From positions 481,533,376 to 481,597,375 of the forward strand of contig NC_064619.1 in assembly GCF_023898315.1 (NCBI RefSeq): 64,000 bases of DNA, in the 5' to 3' direction. Under the pieces are notes generated by a model. That model worked only from the letters and a program-made list of their open reading frames with translations, made no database searches and was not told the origin of the DNA. The first letter of the stretch is position 1, and each line of letters begins with the position of its first letter. Made by a program: the position numbers and the translations under genes. This document shows, piece after piece, positions 51,945 through 62,479 of this stretch. This DNA comes from Schistocerca nitens (taxonomy: Eukaryota > Arthropoda > Insecta > Orthoptera > Acrididae).

Positions 51945-53365
51945 CACTCCTGGAAATTGAAATAAGAACACCGTGAATTCATTGTCCCAGGAAGGGGAAA
52001 CTTTATTGACACATTCCTGGGGTCAGATACATCACATGATCACACTGACAGAACCACAGGCACATAGACACAGGCAACAGAGCATGCACAATGTCGGCAC
52101 TAGTACAGTGTATATCCACCTTTCGCAGCAATGCCGGCTGCTATTCTCCCATGGAGACGATCGTAGAGATGCTGGATGTAGTCCTGTGGAACGGCTTGCC
52201 ATGCCATTTCCACCTGGCGCCTCAGTTGGACCAGCGTTCGTGCTGGACGTGCAGACCGCGTGAGACGACGCTTCATCCAGTCCCAAACATGCTCAATGGG
52301 GGACAGATCCGGAGATCTTGCTGGCCAGGGTAGTTGCTTACACCTTCTAGAGCACGTTGTGTGGCACGGGATACATGCGGACGTGCATTGTCCTGTTGGA
52401 ACAGCAAGTTCCCTTGCCGGTCTAGGAATGGTAGAACGATGGGTTCGATGACGGTTTGGATGTACCGTGCACTATTCAGTGTCCCCTCGACGATCACCAG
52501 TGGTGTACGGCCAATGTAGGAGATCGCTCCCCACACCATGATGCCGGGTGTTGGCCCTGTGTGCCTCGGTCGTATGCAGTCCTGATTGTGGCGCTCACCT
52601 GCACGGCGCCAAACACGCATACGACCATCATTGGCACCAAGGCAGAAGCGACTCTCATCGCTGAAGACGACACGTCTCCATTCGTCCCTCCATTCACGCC
52701 TGTCGCGACACCACTGGAGGCGGGCTGCACGATGTTGGGGCGTGAGCGGAAGACGGCCTAACGGTGTGCGGGACCGTAGCCCAGCTTCATGGAGACGGTT
52801 GCGAATGGTCCTCGCCGATACCCCAGGAGCAACAGTGTCCCTAATTTGCTGGGAAGTGGCGGTGCGGTCCCCTACGGCACTGCGTAGGATCCTACGGTCT
52901 TGGCGTGCATCCGTGCGTCGCTGCGGTCCGGTCCCAGGTCGACGGGCACGTGCACCTTCCGCCGACCACTGGCGACAACATCGATGTACTGTGGAGACCT
53001 CACGCCCCACGTGTTGAGCAATTCGGCGGTACGTCCACCCGGCCTCCCGCATGCCCACTATACGCCCTCGCTCAAAGTCCGTCAACTGCACATACGGTTC
53101 ACGTCCACGCTGTCGCGGCATGCTACCAGTGTTAAAGACTGCGATGGAGCTCCGTATGCCACGGCAAACTGGCTGACACTGACGGCGGCGGTGCACAAAT
53201 GCTGCGCAGCTAGCGCCATTCGACGGCCAACACCGTGGTTCCTGGTGTGTCCGCTGTGCCGTGCGTGTGATCATTGCTTGTACAGCCCTCTCGCAGTGTC
53301 CGGAGCAAGTATGGTGGGTCTGACACACCGGTGTCAATGTGTTCTTTTTTCCATTTCCAGGAGTG
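51945..53365 (-). mobile_element. Tc1-like transposon family B, copy 3 (1421 bp)
   Basis: Complete ends and TA at 51943-51944 and 53366-53367. One base shorter than copies 1 and 2 because of a deletion near 52336 (GTAGTTGCTTACACC versus GTAGTTGACTTACACC). It shares most private differences with copy 2 (for example GCCGTGCG, GACACACCGGTG). Confidence 0.96.
52100..53121 (-). pseudogene. Tc1-B transposase with a 1-bp frameshift
   Basis: Same start (ATG at 53119-53121, MPRQRGREPY) and the same residues through FQQDNARPHVSRATQRALEG; D155 and D244 are intact. A single-base deletion near 52336 then shifts the frame (VSNYPGQQDLRIC...), so translation in this frame misses the catalytic Glu and ends near 52273. 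In the shifted frame the Glu block and C-terminus are preserved. This is a very recent inactivation of an otherwise intact gene. Confidence 0.94.
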
Positions 53366-53367
53366 TA

Positions 53368-54940
53368 GTTAAAGAAAACCAGTCCAAAAGAAATACTAAA
53401 AGAAGGGAGTTTTTCACAAGTATAAATCAGGGAGCGAGACAGGGCGTCTGGTGCGATGTTCTCCCGAAACATTCCAGGAGACGCGGCGCGTGGTGAGTCC
53501 GGTCGAGGTGCGGTCATGCAGGCTGTCACCGCGCCACTCTAAGAGTGTACAGCCAGCGATGCGATGCCAGGAAAACGGTGATCATCTCACGCTGATAGAA
53601 ACAAGAAATTCCAGTTGAGAGCTTACCATGTCTTGTAAAACTTTAATACAAGTTCAAATAAATTTTGAACAAGTTTCGACACTCACGTTGCGTTAGTTTT
53701 CAGATAAAGACCTCCGGATAACTTAATCTGTTGTAAAACTTGGGTAATTACATGGTAGAATCTTCCCGCCGCAAGAAGGTTGTTTCTGTAAGGCATTTCT
53801 AACCTGCAGAATTTGACTTATGCGTAGTCGCTGCGGAAATAAAGACCAATCGTGTACTGAATCTTCTGTTATAGACTCGACTCGTGCGCTGGAGATATGC
53901 TTGCGTTTCTTACGGATATTATTCCAGAATTACTGAAGTAGAACCGTGGTCAACTGAATATTATCAAACTGCTACTCAAACCTGTGCCTTCATCAAGGCC
54001 TCTTCACCTGAAAAATCATACTAAAGGTAGTCGACGTTTGCATGGTAAAAGCGAATAGATTTTTTGGTTTCATAGTAAACATTATGGGAAAATTGCTTTA
54101 GGTGCCAAGAGGACACCTCATGTCAATATGAACGAACAAAGCCACGTCGCTGCACTGGAGGAAGAAATATGTGCACGAAAATCTGTGAGACTGACTGTCA
54201 TAATGTATGAAAATAAATAGTACAGAAATGGTAGGCCCTCATGGGCGGTACACTTTACCATACAACTGATGCACATGTTCATGTACCATTTAATCATCTA
54301 ATATCCATAATGAAAGTTACAAACTGTTATCAGAGGATTTTATGGGACGGAGACAGAGCGATATCGTAAACTAGTTCTACTTCTAGACGCAAAAGTTGTA
54401 ACTGGATATCGCCATCCAGATGCCAGTAGCTCACAAAGAAATAATCAAGTCTCGTTGCAAATCGGCAAACACATCGTTCGAGAAATTACATTCAACGAAG
54501 TGTATTCGAAATACATGAAACATGAGAACTGTGAATGAGTCTCTGTAAAAGGCTTGATTAGCAGCTGTAATAAACATCAATCGTATTTATTCAGTAGCAC
54601 CAAACAGTGCGCTGAAGCCCCAAAGCACCATCATCTTCTTCCACAACGTCTACACTACACTGAAGCAGGATCCAAAACGAAAAATCTGACTTTTCCCTTT
54701 CAGAGCATGTGGATGCTGCCGAATAAGATAGCCTACCCTCTCATTCGTTCGCACCCACCTTACAAGAAGTTAACACAAGTTGCGATAGCAACTGCAACAA
54801 AGTTTTGGTATGCATGTTAGAATTTTACACGTACATTATAAACAAGCGCACAATATTTCCCATAGACAACTACACTGCACTTAACAGTCTTGCGCACTTT
54901 CAGTCACCGAGTTCAAAAAATAGGTTGTTAGTAACTCTTG
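53368..54940. other. Unassigned sequence
   Basis: No coding or repeat family recognised. SINQGARQGVW at about 53424-53456 faintly recalls an RT motif (GVRQGxxLSP), but no second motif supports it. Confidence 0.4.
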
Positions 54941-55079
54941 GCTAAAGATCACGAGAATAAACTTCACCAGATGGTATAAAGTCCAGGAAATAGAGTTGCT
55001 TATAACAGTAGGAGCACTTGATGAACGCCTGCATGAAGCAGTCTTCGCCGGCCGCGGTAACAAGGTGGACTGTTGGGAT

Positions 55080-57049
55080 GTCATTTATATATAAGTTGAA
55101 AAGCAGAGGCGAAATGACAGAGCCCTGCGCAATTCCTGCGGAGATCAGTTTCATTTCGGAGTTTTTGTCGTCGACTCTGAGATACAGTTTCCTGTCCTGC
55201 AGAAAGCTGTCTATGAGTCTAATGTAACAATCCGCAATAGGGGTAGTGCGATGCAGTTTGACGATAAGGTTGGGCCGCCACACCTTATCGTAAGCTTTTT
55301 CGATGTCAAGGAAGACACCAATCGTGAAGTGCTGCTTGTTATATCCTTCTTGTATCCCTTCGGTGATCCGTAAAAGTTGAAGTTCGGCAGATAACTTGTC
55401 CTTGAAACCGAATTGTTCGGGTCGTATAACATCATGCGCTGTAAGCGTGTCATGGAACCTCTTCAACAGCACTCTCTCGAGCACCTTGCCAAGGGTCGGC
55501 AAGAGGCTAATTGGCCGGTAACTTTTGGGTTCTGCTGGGTCTTTACCTGGCTTTGGTACTGGAACTACTCGAGCCGTCTTCCATGTCGTAGGAAAATATC
55601 CCTGCAGAAGACAGCTGTTGAGAATTCGGGTAAGGAGCACAGTTGGCTTCCTGGGCAACTGTTTCAAATCGGTATGCTTATGGAGTCGTTGCCCGGCGCA
55701 TTATTCCGAGACTTCCGGATAATTTTACGGATCTCTGCTGGTGTGGTGAGTTGTGGGCGGCTCTGCACAGGCGCAGCACGAAAAGCAGTCCATTCTGCTG
55801 TAACGACGGCTTCCTGTTGTTGCAGGCGGACGTCGTTCACGGGGGCCGCTGGTGTAGACATCTGTTCTTGGTAAGTCGTAGCATACAGCTCCGCCTGGGC
55901 GAGTTCGTCATAGAGGAGGCCATCTGGTCCTCTGATGGCTCGTTTAGGTAGCCGCTGGTGTCGTATGTTCTTGACTACCTGCCATTCGTTCTTGGTTCGA
56001 AGTGAGAACTCATCCATCATATTTTCCCAGACCTGCTGTCGCCACTCGGCCACTCTCCTGTGCAGTTCTCGTGTTAAGACGTGTGTTTCTCCTCGATCGA
56101 TCGGGTTTCTATAGCGGAGCCAACGTCGCCTACTCCTGTTTCTCTGTCTTCAGTTCTTGGAGTAGAGGCGGGAACTCATCGAAAGCTACTACAGGGTAGA
56201 CCGTGTGAGTAGTTGCCCTCCGTTTGGCTGCCTTTATCTTCTGCATCAAAGTTTGTACCGCGATGTCGATGGCTTCCGGTGTTGAAACGTCCTGCGTCGG
56301 GCAGATATTGTTGTCAAGGTGTGTCCGAAATTGACCCCAGTTCAGAGTTTGTGAGGTTGGGGGCGGAAGGTTGGCCGTTGCGTGTTCCACTATGCTGATA
56401 ACAGGTCGGTGGTCAGACGAAAGATCGTCGACGGTGCGGAGCTGGAGGTTCGTCTCAATATTTTTGATGATAGCAATATCTAGGACGTCTGCTTCTTGCC
56501 GATCGACGTAAGGAATCCGTGTCGGCTCTCGTGGGCCATGGACTGTGATGCCCAGTCCTTCTTCCATGGCAATCAATGTTCGTCCACGAGGATTCGCACG
56601 CCGGGAATTCCACGCGACGTGCTTGCTGTTAAGGTCACCTCCGAGGAATATTTTGTCAAAATTGGTGAAGATACTCCTTAGGTCGTCTGGCACCAGTTTT
56701 TACCGGGGCTGTTGTACGCCGCAATGAAAGTGATGTTGCCTGTCGCCGATCGAACCGTTACTGCTGTTGCCTCCAGATGTTGGAGGTGTGGTAGTGTTTC
56801 ATGATGGTGCCGCAGTTCCCTTTTAAGCAGAACTGCGGTCCCTCCACCTCGTTGGCCTTGTCTGTCCGTTCTATATACGTACATGTTACGAAATCTGAGC
56901 TCAGTTGTTGGACGAAGGTGCGTCTCCGATACAAGTGCAATGTCGATTTTGTGACGTAAAAATTCAGTGAATTCTGTTTTCTTGCTTGTCATTCCGTTGG
57001 CGTTCCATAAACAGATTTTCAGGTTTCTCGTGGTCCCAGGGCGATCCAT
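55080..57049 (-). pseudogene. Jockey ORF2 (endonuclease + reverse transcriptase), frameshifted
   Basis: Start MDRPGTTRNLKICLWNANGM at 57049. The APE endonuclease has LKICLWNANGM, VSETHL and RGGGTAVL. A frameshift near 56695 (NSPGK) moves to the frame with IFLGGDLNSKHVAWNSR and LSSDHRPV, the catalytic SDH. A second shift near 56130 is followed by RMAEWRQQVWENMMDEFSLR. A third near 55670 leads into the RT: YFPTTWKTARVVPVPKPGKD, YRPISLLPTLGKVLERVL, EQFGFKDKLS, VFLDIEKAYDKVW (motif A) and AGIAQGSVISPLLFNLYIND (motif B and following). Motif C (FADD) is absent because the similarity ends. ORF2 starts about 320 bp downstream of the last ORF1 zinc-knuckle block. Inactive. Confidence 0.9.
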
Positions 57050-57270
57050 CTTAATGTGTTCCTTAGGCCTTCAATACACTTTCGATTAAAGAAAGTATCC
57101 CCACTAGTTGTTGCTGCACGGCGGTGAGAAGTTTCGCGACATCAGAGAGCGCTGGAGCTATAGATTCCATCAAATGAGCTGGTGAGACGTAGGTTTCCGG
57201 TACCGGTCGGCGTGGTGATGCTGCGTGGGCGTATGAATAATGCTGGCGGTGCTGTCGAGGTGCGCGTGCT

Positions 57271-58593
57271 TCAGGAGGAGGCTGTGTTACTGGCTGCCGT
57301 GTCGCCGCCGGCTGTTCTTGTGGCGGTTGCTGACGGTGGGGCGGAGGGTGTGGCGTCAGGTTGGAGTTCCGTATTACACGAGTCCTCCGTGGAGAGGGCT
57401 GCGGGGAAGACCGTTGTCTGTATTTCCTGGGAAGTTCCTGGTACTTCTGGCAGCCACGCCATGTGGCAGGATGGTCCTTTTCACAGTTAGCACATTTCGG
57501 CGGAGCCCCTCGGGGATGAGTACATGCTGAAGATCGGTGTTGCCCTCACAGCGAACGCAGCGAGCAGGCGAGCTGCAATAATTAGCCGTATGTTCGAATC
57601 GCTGGCAGTGGCGACATTGAACAGGTCCTTCCTGTCTGTTGTAGGTTTCAATAACGACTTTAGTATATAGAAGGTATTTGATGTCGTAAATCTTGTAGTT
57701 TTCCTTTTGGGCTGGCAACGTGACCCAGTAAGAATCTTGAGGTCGTAATTCCTTCGTGTTGTCGTCTCGATTTTTAAACTGGTGGACGTTGATGACAGGA
57801 AAACCCTTCTCTATCAGTGCGTCTTTCAGTTCTTCCTCCGTAACTTCGGCAGGTAGACGTTTGACAACCACTTTGAGGTCCTTGTCCTCTGCGGCCTGAG
57901 TGTAAAAAAGTGGATGTCATTCGACACAGAGAAATTGATGGCCCGCCGTTGATCTTCATAGGAGTCAAAGTGATATTTGATCCTGTCTCGTTGGTAGATG
58001 GCCTTAAGACTGCCGTCAATATTCACTTTCAGCGCCTTGTTGAGTCCCATGCAGTTCTTGGTATGGTAAATAGTAACAGGCGGGACTTTGCGTAGTAAGT
58101 TACGGCCAGAGCCATCTGTCCCCTCTTTATCTGCTTCGAGATTGACGTCACTCGTCTGGTCCATACGTTCTGGAGCATCCGTAGTATCTTCCGTCGCAAT
58201 AGCCGCAAAACGGTTGGAAGTTTTCAGTTCTTCTGGACGTTGTCGCTTCCAAGAGTTGTTCTGCTTAGGAGAAGCGTTGAGTCGTTTTCTTTGGCGAACT
58301 AGTGTAAAATCGCCCTCTCCGTCGGTGGGCTTCATGGTCCAAACTTCTTCAGAGGAGACTCCCTCCATTTCGTCGTTGTCTTCTGGTGGAGAAAATTGTT
58401 CCACGTCGTCTACTTGTTCTTCAGGCTGTGAAGTAGGAACTGTACTAGTCCGGTTGTCGCATACTTCCTGACTTTGCAGAATCATGTGCTGTATTTCACG
58501 TCTTAGTTCCCGTTGTTGCCGATCGTTCTGTGTTAGCTGATTTCTCTCGTCACAGGGGTTTGACGTATGTTCTCCTCCGCTCTGCATTCGCAT
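57271..58593 (-). pseudogene. Jockey ORF1 (gag-like nucleic-acid-binding protein), frameshifted
   Basis: Start MRMQSGGEHTSNPCDERNQL at 58593 (first plausible; the frame stays open slightly upstream). A low-complexity acidic/glutamine-rich N-terminal half (58593-58100) is followed by the PRE_C2HC-type region KVNIDGSLKAIYQRDRIKYH. A frameshift near 57870-57900 leads to VVKRLPAEVTEEELKDALIE. Then come zinc knuckles CRHCQRFEHTANYC and CVRC (57541-57630), as in jockey and other arthropod LINE ORF1 proteins that bind RNA and package the element. A second shift near 57460 leads to a proline/alanine-rich tail ending near 57271. Confidence 0.87.
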
Positions 58594-58699
58594 AGCGCTC
58601 GTCGTGGTCCTGTCCTCATTATGTTGCCTGTCAGAATCCGTTGTCGTTGCAGGGGTCGTCGCCGTTGTATCCGTCCTGTGGGGAGCGGGGCAGGGCCCA

Positions 58700-59440
58700 C
58701 CGACCGGCCAGCGGCCGGCCCCGGCGCGACCCAGCCGGCTGGCTCGAACGCGCGCGTTCCGTTGTCCGCACTCTTCGGCATCGCGCGCTCAACTGGCTAA
58801 GCACAACAGCGCAGGCGCAGCGCTCGTCCGTCTCCGCACTACGAGATGGCGCTGCCATAGAGACAGACCAAATTCTGCTTCCGCCGATCCGCGTATTAAT
58901 ATGCAACGCAGCCAATGAGATTGCTGCTTACGTAGAACCTTTTCTCCTCGCGTATCACACTCGCGCAGTGATACATGAACGCGCGAGGTATTATAACGAG
59001 TGTAAAGACCTCCGATTAGTCAGTCTGCATTTGTCTGCACCAGTCTGTACGAGTTATATATTTGTCTGTACCAGTCTATAGTTAAGTTTCAGTCTGCGCC
59101 CAGTAAGATTACCATATTCCATTACATAGCCATGAAGATAAATGTATAGACACTTTTGTCAAGTATCAGAGATATATGCGACAATAAGATTAACGTACCA
59201 ATACCAAAGGAACTTCAGATTGTCAATTGTAAATAGCATCCAGAACAAAGTTAAGTAATTTTTATGCTTGTTATTATTTTAATAAATGTGCATGAAAATT
59301 AATCAAGTTCTGTTTAAAGTTGGTTACCGTCAATCTGCTACTCTAAGCGTGCAAGTGGCATTTCTATCGTCTGACCTAACGGCAGAAGATAAACACGCCA
59401 CGATAAGACCACGAGACATATTGCTGACACTCGCCTACTT
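58700..59440 (+). repeat. LTR-like dispersed repeat
   Basis: A GC-rich start (58690-58870) is followed by AT-rich sequence with TATTATAACG (about 58990), repeated GTCTG...CCAGTCT motifs (59020-59100) and an AATAAA (about 59279). This order of promoter-like and polyadenylation-like signals suits an LTR (U3-R-U5, plus strand), and the unit is recognised as a recurrent locust repeat. No target duplication or defined TG...CA ends could be fixed. It lies head to head with the jockey ORF1. Confidence 0.4.
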
Positions 59441-59825
59441 CGTTAAAGCGACAAGTCAAATAATCGGATGGTGTGTGCACTGAAGGTCTTGCAGTACGCA
59501 CACCACTCTCCCCTTTCTCTACTACGTGACTTCAGTATCGTCGATGATGTATGTATTGCACCATATGATATCGACACTGTACTGTGTTGAATTTTAGTCT
59601 TTTAGTTTTCCCAGAATCCTGGAATGAAATTATGTCCTATGCCTTTTCAAAAGTTATGTTGCACCACTTTTTCCTCTTCATTGGGCTTGGCGGATAAGCA
59701 GACGACTGGCTTCCATCACTTCGTAACAACTCTTCGTCGCTATCTGGTTCTGGGTCATCCAAAAGTTTTTCACAATCAGACAAGTCATCTTCTGCATATT
59801 CATGTTCTGCTATATAGTGTATTGT
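59441..59825. other. Unassigned sequence
   Basis: Nothing recognised. Confidence 0.4.
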
Positions 59826-59826
59826 A

Positions 59827-60090
59827 CAGGGTGGAGCAAATGAAAGTGGACCGGAGAACAGGGTTCCAGGGTACAAAGAACACAGCAGAGGAAAGGGAAT
59901 GCAGTATTAACCACTCCATAGCAGATTTTTAAAGTGACCACCATTCATTTCTTTCGATTTTTGGGCTCTTGTCAGCAAGATGCTAAAGGCGGATCGAAAC
60001 TGGACTGTCGGAATTTCTGCAGTCTCATCCGAAATGTTCTACTGCAGTTCTTGAAGACTATGAGAGTTGTTGCGATACATTTGTTGCCTA
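59827..60090 (-). mobile_element. DDE transposon end fragment
   Basis: TACAGGGTGGAGCAAATGAA at 59825-59844 has the TA-CAGGGTG start of the DDE element family seen at 5987-7089. TTTTGGGCTCTTGTCAGCAA (about 59963-59982) and the following 100 bp look like the antisense of its N-terminal coding region. The second terminal repeat is not found. Confidence 0.5.
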
Positions 60091-61399
60091 CCCTACAATC
60101 TTAGTAACTATAGTACCAGTATATGTATTCCACTGTAAGAGGGATCAGAACGGTTTTTACTTGTAACTTTCGACTCGTTCGTTCGCACAAGGACCCTTGC
60201 CTCAAACTGATACATTTATCCTTCTCCATCATCCTAAAAAGCTTGTAACATAATCCCGGAATCTCGTTTTTAAAATACATACATTTACAGGTCCCGGCGC
60301 CCATAATTTCGACGCTCCGTAGCGTCATTGAATACGTTTCCCAACATGGATTCTTGTGTAAAACTTCATCTACTAAGTCCCCTCTACAGCCTCTAGAAGT
60401 GTATAACATGAATTGATGAAAATCCTATAGAGACGTATTACCGAATCAGGATGAGTGCCCATAAACACTGTTATATCACAGGTCCTAAGAAAAAGAGTAA
60501 ATGTATCACACAAACTTAAACTTCTCCCTTTTAAAAAAAATAATCCTTCAAGTGCTGTTAATAAATTTTGTGTATGCAAATGAAAACTGTAAATGGAGGA
60601 GATCGAATTCACAAAACGAAAACTAGAACATATAGCAAAAACAACTCCGTAATTAAAGAATATAAACTACAGGTGGAAAAATCCGTTGCAAATCTGCTAT
60701 CAAGTATTACAGACTATTTTAAAAAGAAGTATATGGAAAAATATGGACGCAAGTGGAAAACATAAGACGTCTACATCTACCGTAAATAACAGTAATGTGT
60801 GACCATACTTCGGGGTACATGGGGTACTGGCTGAAAGTGCTAGATAGAACAACATGCTTTTGTTTAAGCAAGCACAAAAAATATGTACATAAAGCTCCAG
60901 TCCCAAGTAGATTTTATCTAAATATCGTGATCTGGACATTGTACATCTAGCAACAGAAGAGCCGTTTGTGGAGTTTAAAACTGACTGACTAAGAACTGTT
61001 AACCGTAACTTGTTTGCAAAAAATGTTAACTTGAAGTTTTATGCGGAAATTCCGCAACAATGTGGAGCAGAAGAGTTGCCACACACCCGAGGAAGATGTG
61101 GAATTTTTTGACAATAACATAATGCAGGAGATAAGAGGAAAAATAAAAATTCCCGAATTGTCTTGGCTAGAAGAATTCCAAGAAGAAACAGAGCTAATTT
61201 ATAAAGCCACAAAAGAAGTAGTGTACAGCAAAAAATTAGCTATGTGTTAGATTTCGAGAACATAACTTCTTTGTATTTGTCATATTATTGACTGGAGGAA
61301 GAAACAGACGATTCTGATGTAGATTTAAATTATAAGTTAAAAATTAAACTGGATGTTATTGAAAGAACGACAAACAAAAAAGAAACACTAGTTATCTGT
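60091..61399. other. Unassigned AT-rich sequence
   Basis: Several short frames (60568-60765, 61041-61250) with lysine/glutamate-rich composition but no recognised domain. Parts could be the 5' region of the LINE that becomes recognisable after 62480. Confidence 0.35.
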
Positions 61400-62290
61400 G
61401 TATAAATGACGTAATAGGGTGGGGAAGTGTTGAGAAAACCAGTCACACATTCTTCCATCCCACTGAACTTTGCTGTTATCGTCTTCAAAAGTAGGAGTAT
61501 CAGTAACATACTTATCATGCAGATGTTGACTGAAAGGCGCAACACCCGATCATTCAGAATGTTTAAATAAGCATGCTGGATTATGTTAGTGGTCACATCA
61601 ACGAGCAGGGCCAATTCGTAAGAAAAACACCCCCAAAACATCATAGACCCACCTCCGAATTGCACCTAATCTTAGACACATTGAGGATGAGGTGCTGCAT
61701 TTGGTCTTCGGTCTAAATAACGTTCGATGCTTTCTGGTCCACTGAAGAGGCGCAGCTTTATGTGCTGTGTGAGTGATGATCTCTTGCGAGATAATCGACT
61801 GTGCATGTTCTTTGTATGTAGCCCACCTGGCAATATTCTCTCGCTAACGTGTTAGAATGGACCTTCATTCACCGCCTGCAGCAACTCCTATCTAGTTTGG
61901 AAATGATTTTGATTCACAAGCCATGAAACACGTCTCTGGTCCACCTCAGTCCGGATCTTTTTCCAGCCGCATTTCTGACGTCACGTTTCGTTGCCACATG
62001 TGTTACACCACTGATGCAAACCGCCAAGAAATAGCAGCAAACCCAGAAACATCACACGCCGTACGGGCACGGGCACGGCCAAACACAATCTACCTTTTTG
62101 GCACTCAGCCACGTCCTTATGTTTACCCATTTTAAGTACAACGTCCGCTCGAAACTTAAATGTCCTACTAATCGCTACTGTTGTATGCTCACGTAGAGGC
62201 CATGTGCGCGCGGTTGAGCACCTGACTCGATCACTGCAAGGGGCTTAATTCATTTGCGCGTACGCGCTAGGGTTACTAGCGGTGGCTTTA
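61400..62290 (-). pseudogene. Tc1-like transposase remnant
   Basis: On the minus strand, QFGGGSMMFWGCFSYELALL and VDVTTNIIQHAYLNIL (about 61545-61665) match the Tc1 block GGGSVMVWGCFSxxGxGPLV followed by the YxxIL segment. Upstream (61700-62120) lie recognisable but frame-broken N-terminal pieces. Neither inverted repeat was identified, and the second Asp and Glu blocks are missing. Confidence 0.6.
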
Positions 62291-62479
62291 GAAGCTAGCG
62301 GTTCAAGTAAGGGATGCAAGAGTTTGTAAAGTTTCTGGGTCATATCATTTTCTACTAATCCTCAGAATAGAGCTTTTTGCGAAATGGTAGAAAACGACGA
62401 ACAAATCAAGCTTTTGTAAAGTATACTTGCTGGAAGAGGACATCATTAAACGTTTTTACTAAAGTATATGAAATAAAGA

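Larger units (their letters stand above)
55080..58680 (-). mobile_element. Jockey-type LINE, 3'-truncated
   Basis: Non-LTR retrotransposon with two consecutive genes on the minus strand: a gag-like ORF1 with zinc knuckles and an ORF2 with APE endonuclease and reverse transcriptase. Recognisable sequence stops around 55080, just after NDIP and before the FADD motif, so the RT C-terminal third and the 3' untranslated region are missing. The 5' boundary is uncertain (about 58600-58680). Confidence 0.88.

Noticed and set aside
53424-53470. Possible RT motif (GARQGVW)
   Set aside because: Single weak motif without fingers, motif A or motif C nearby.
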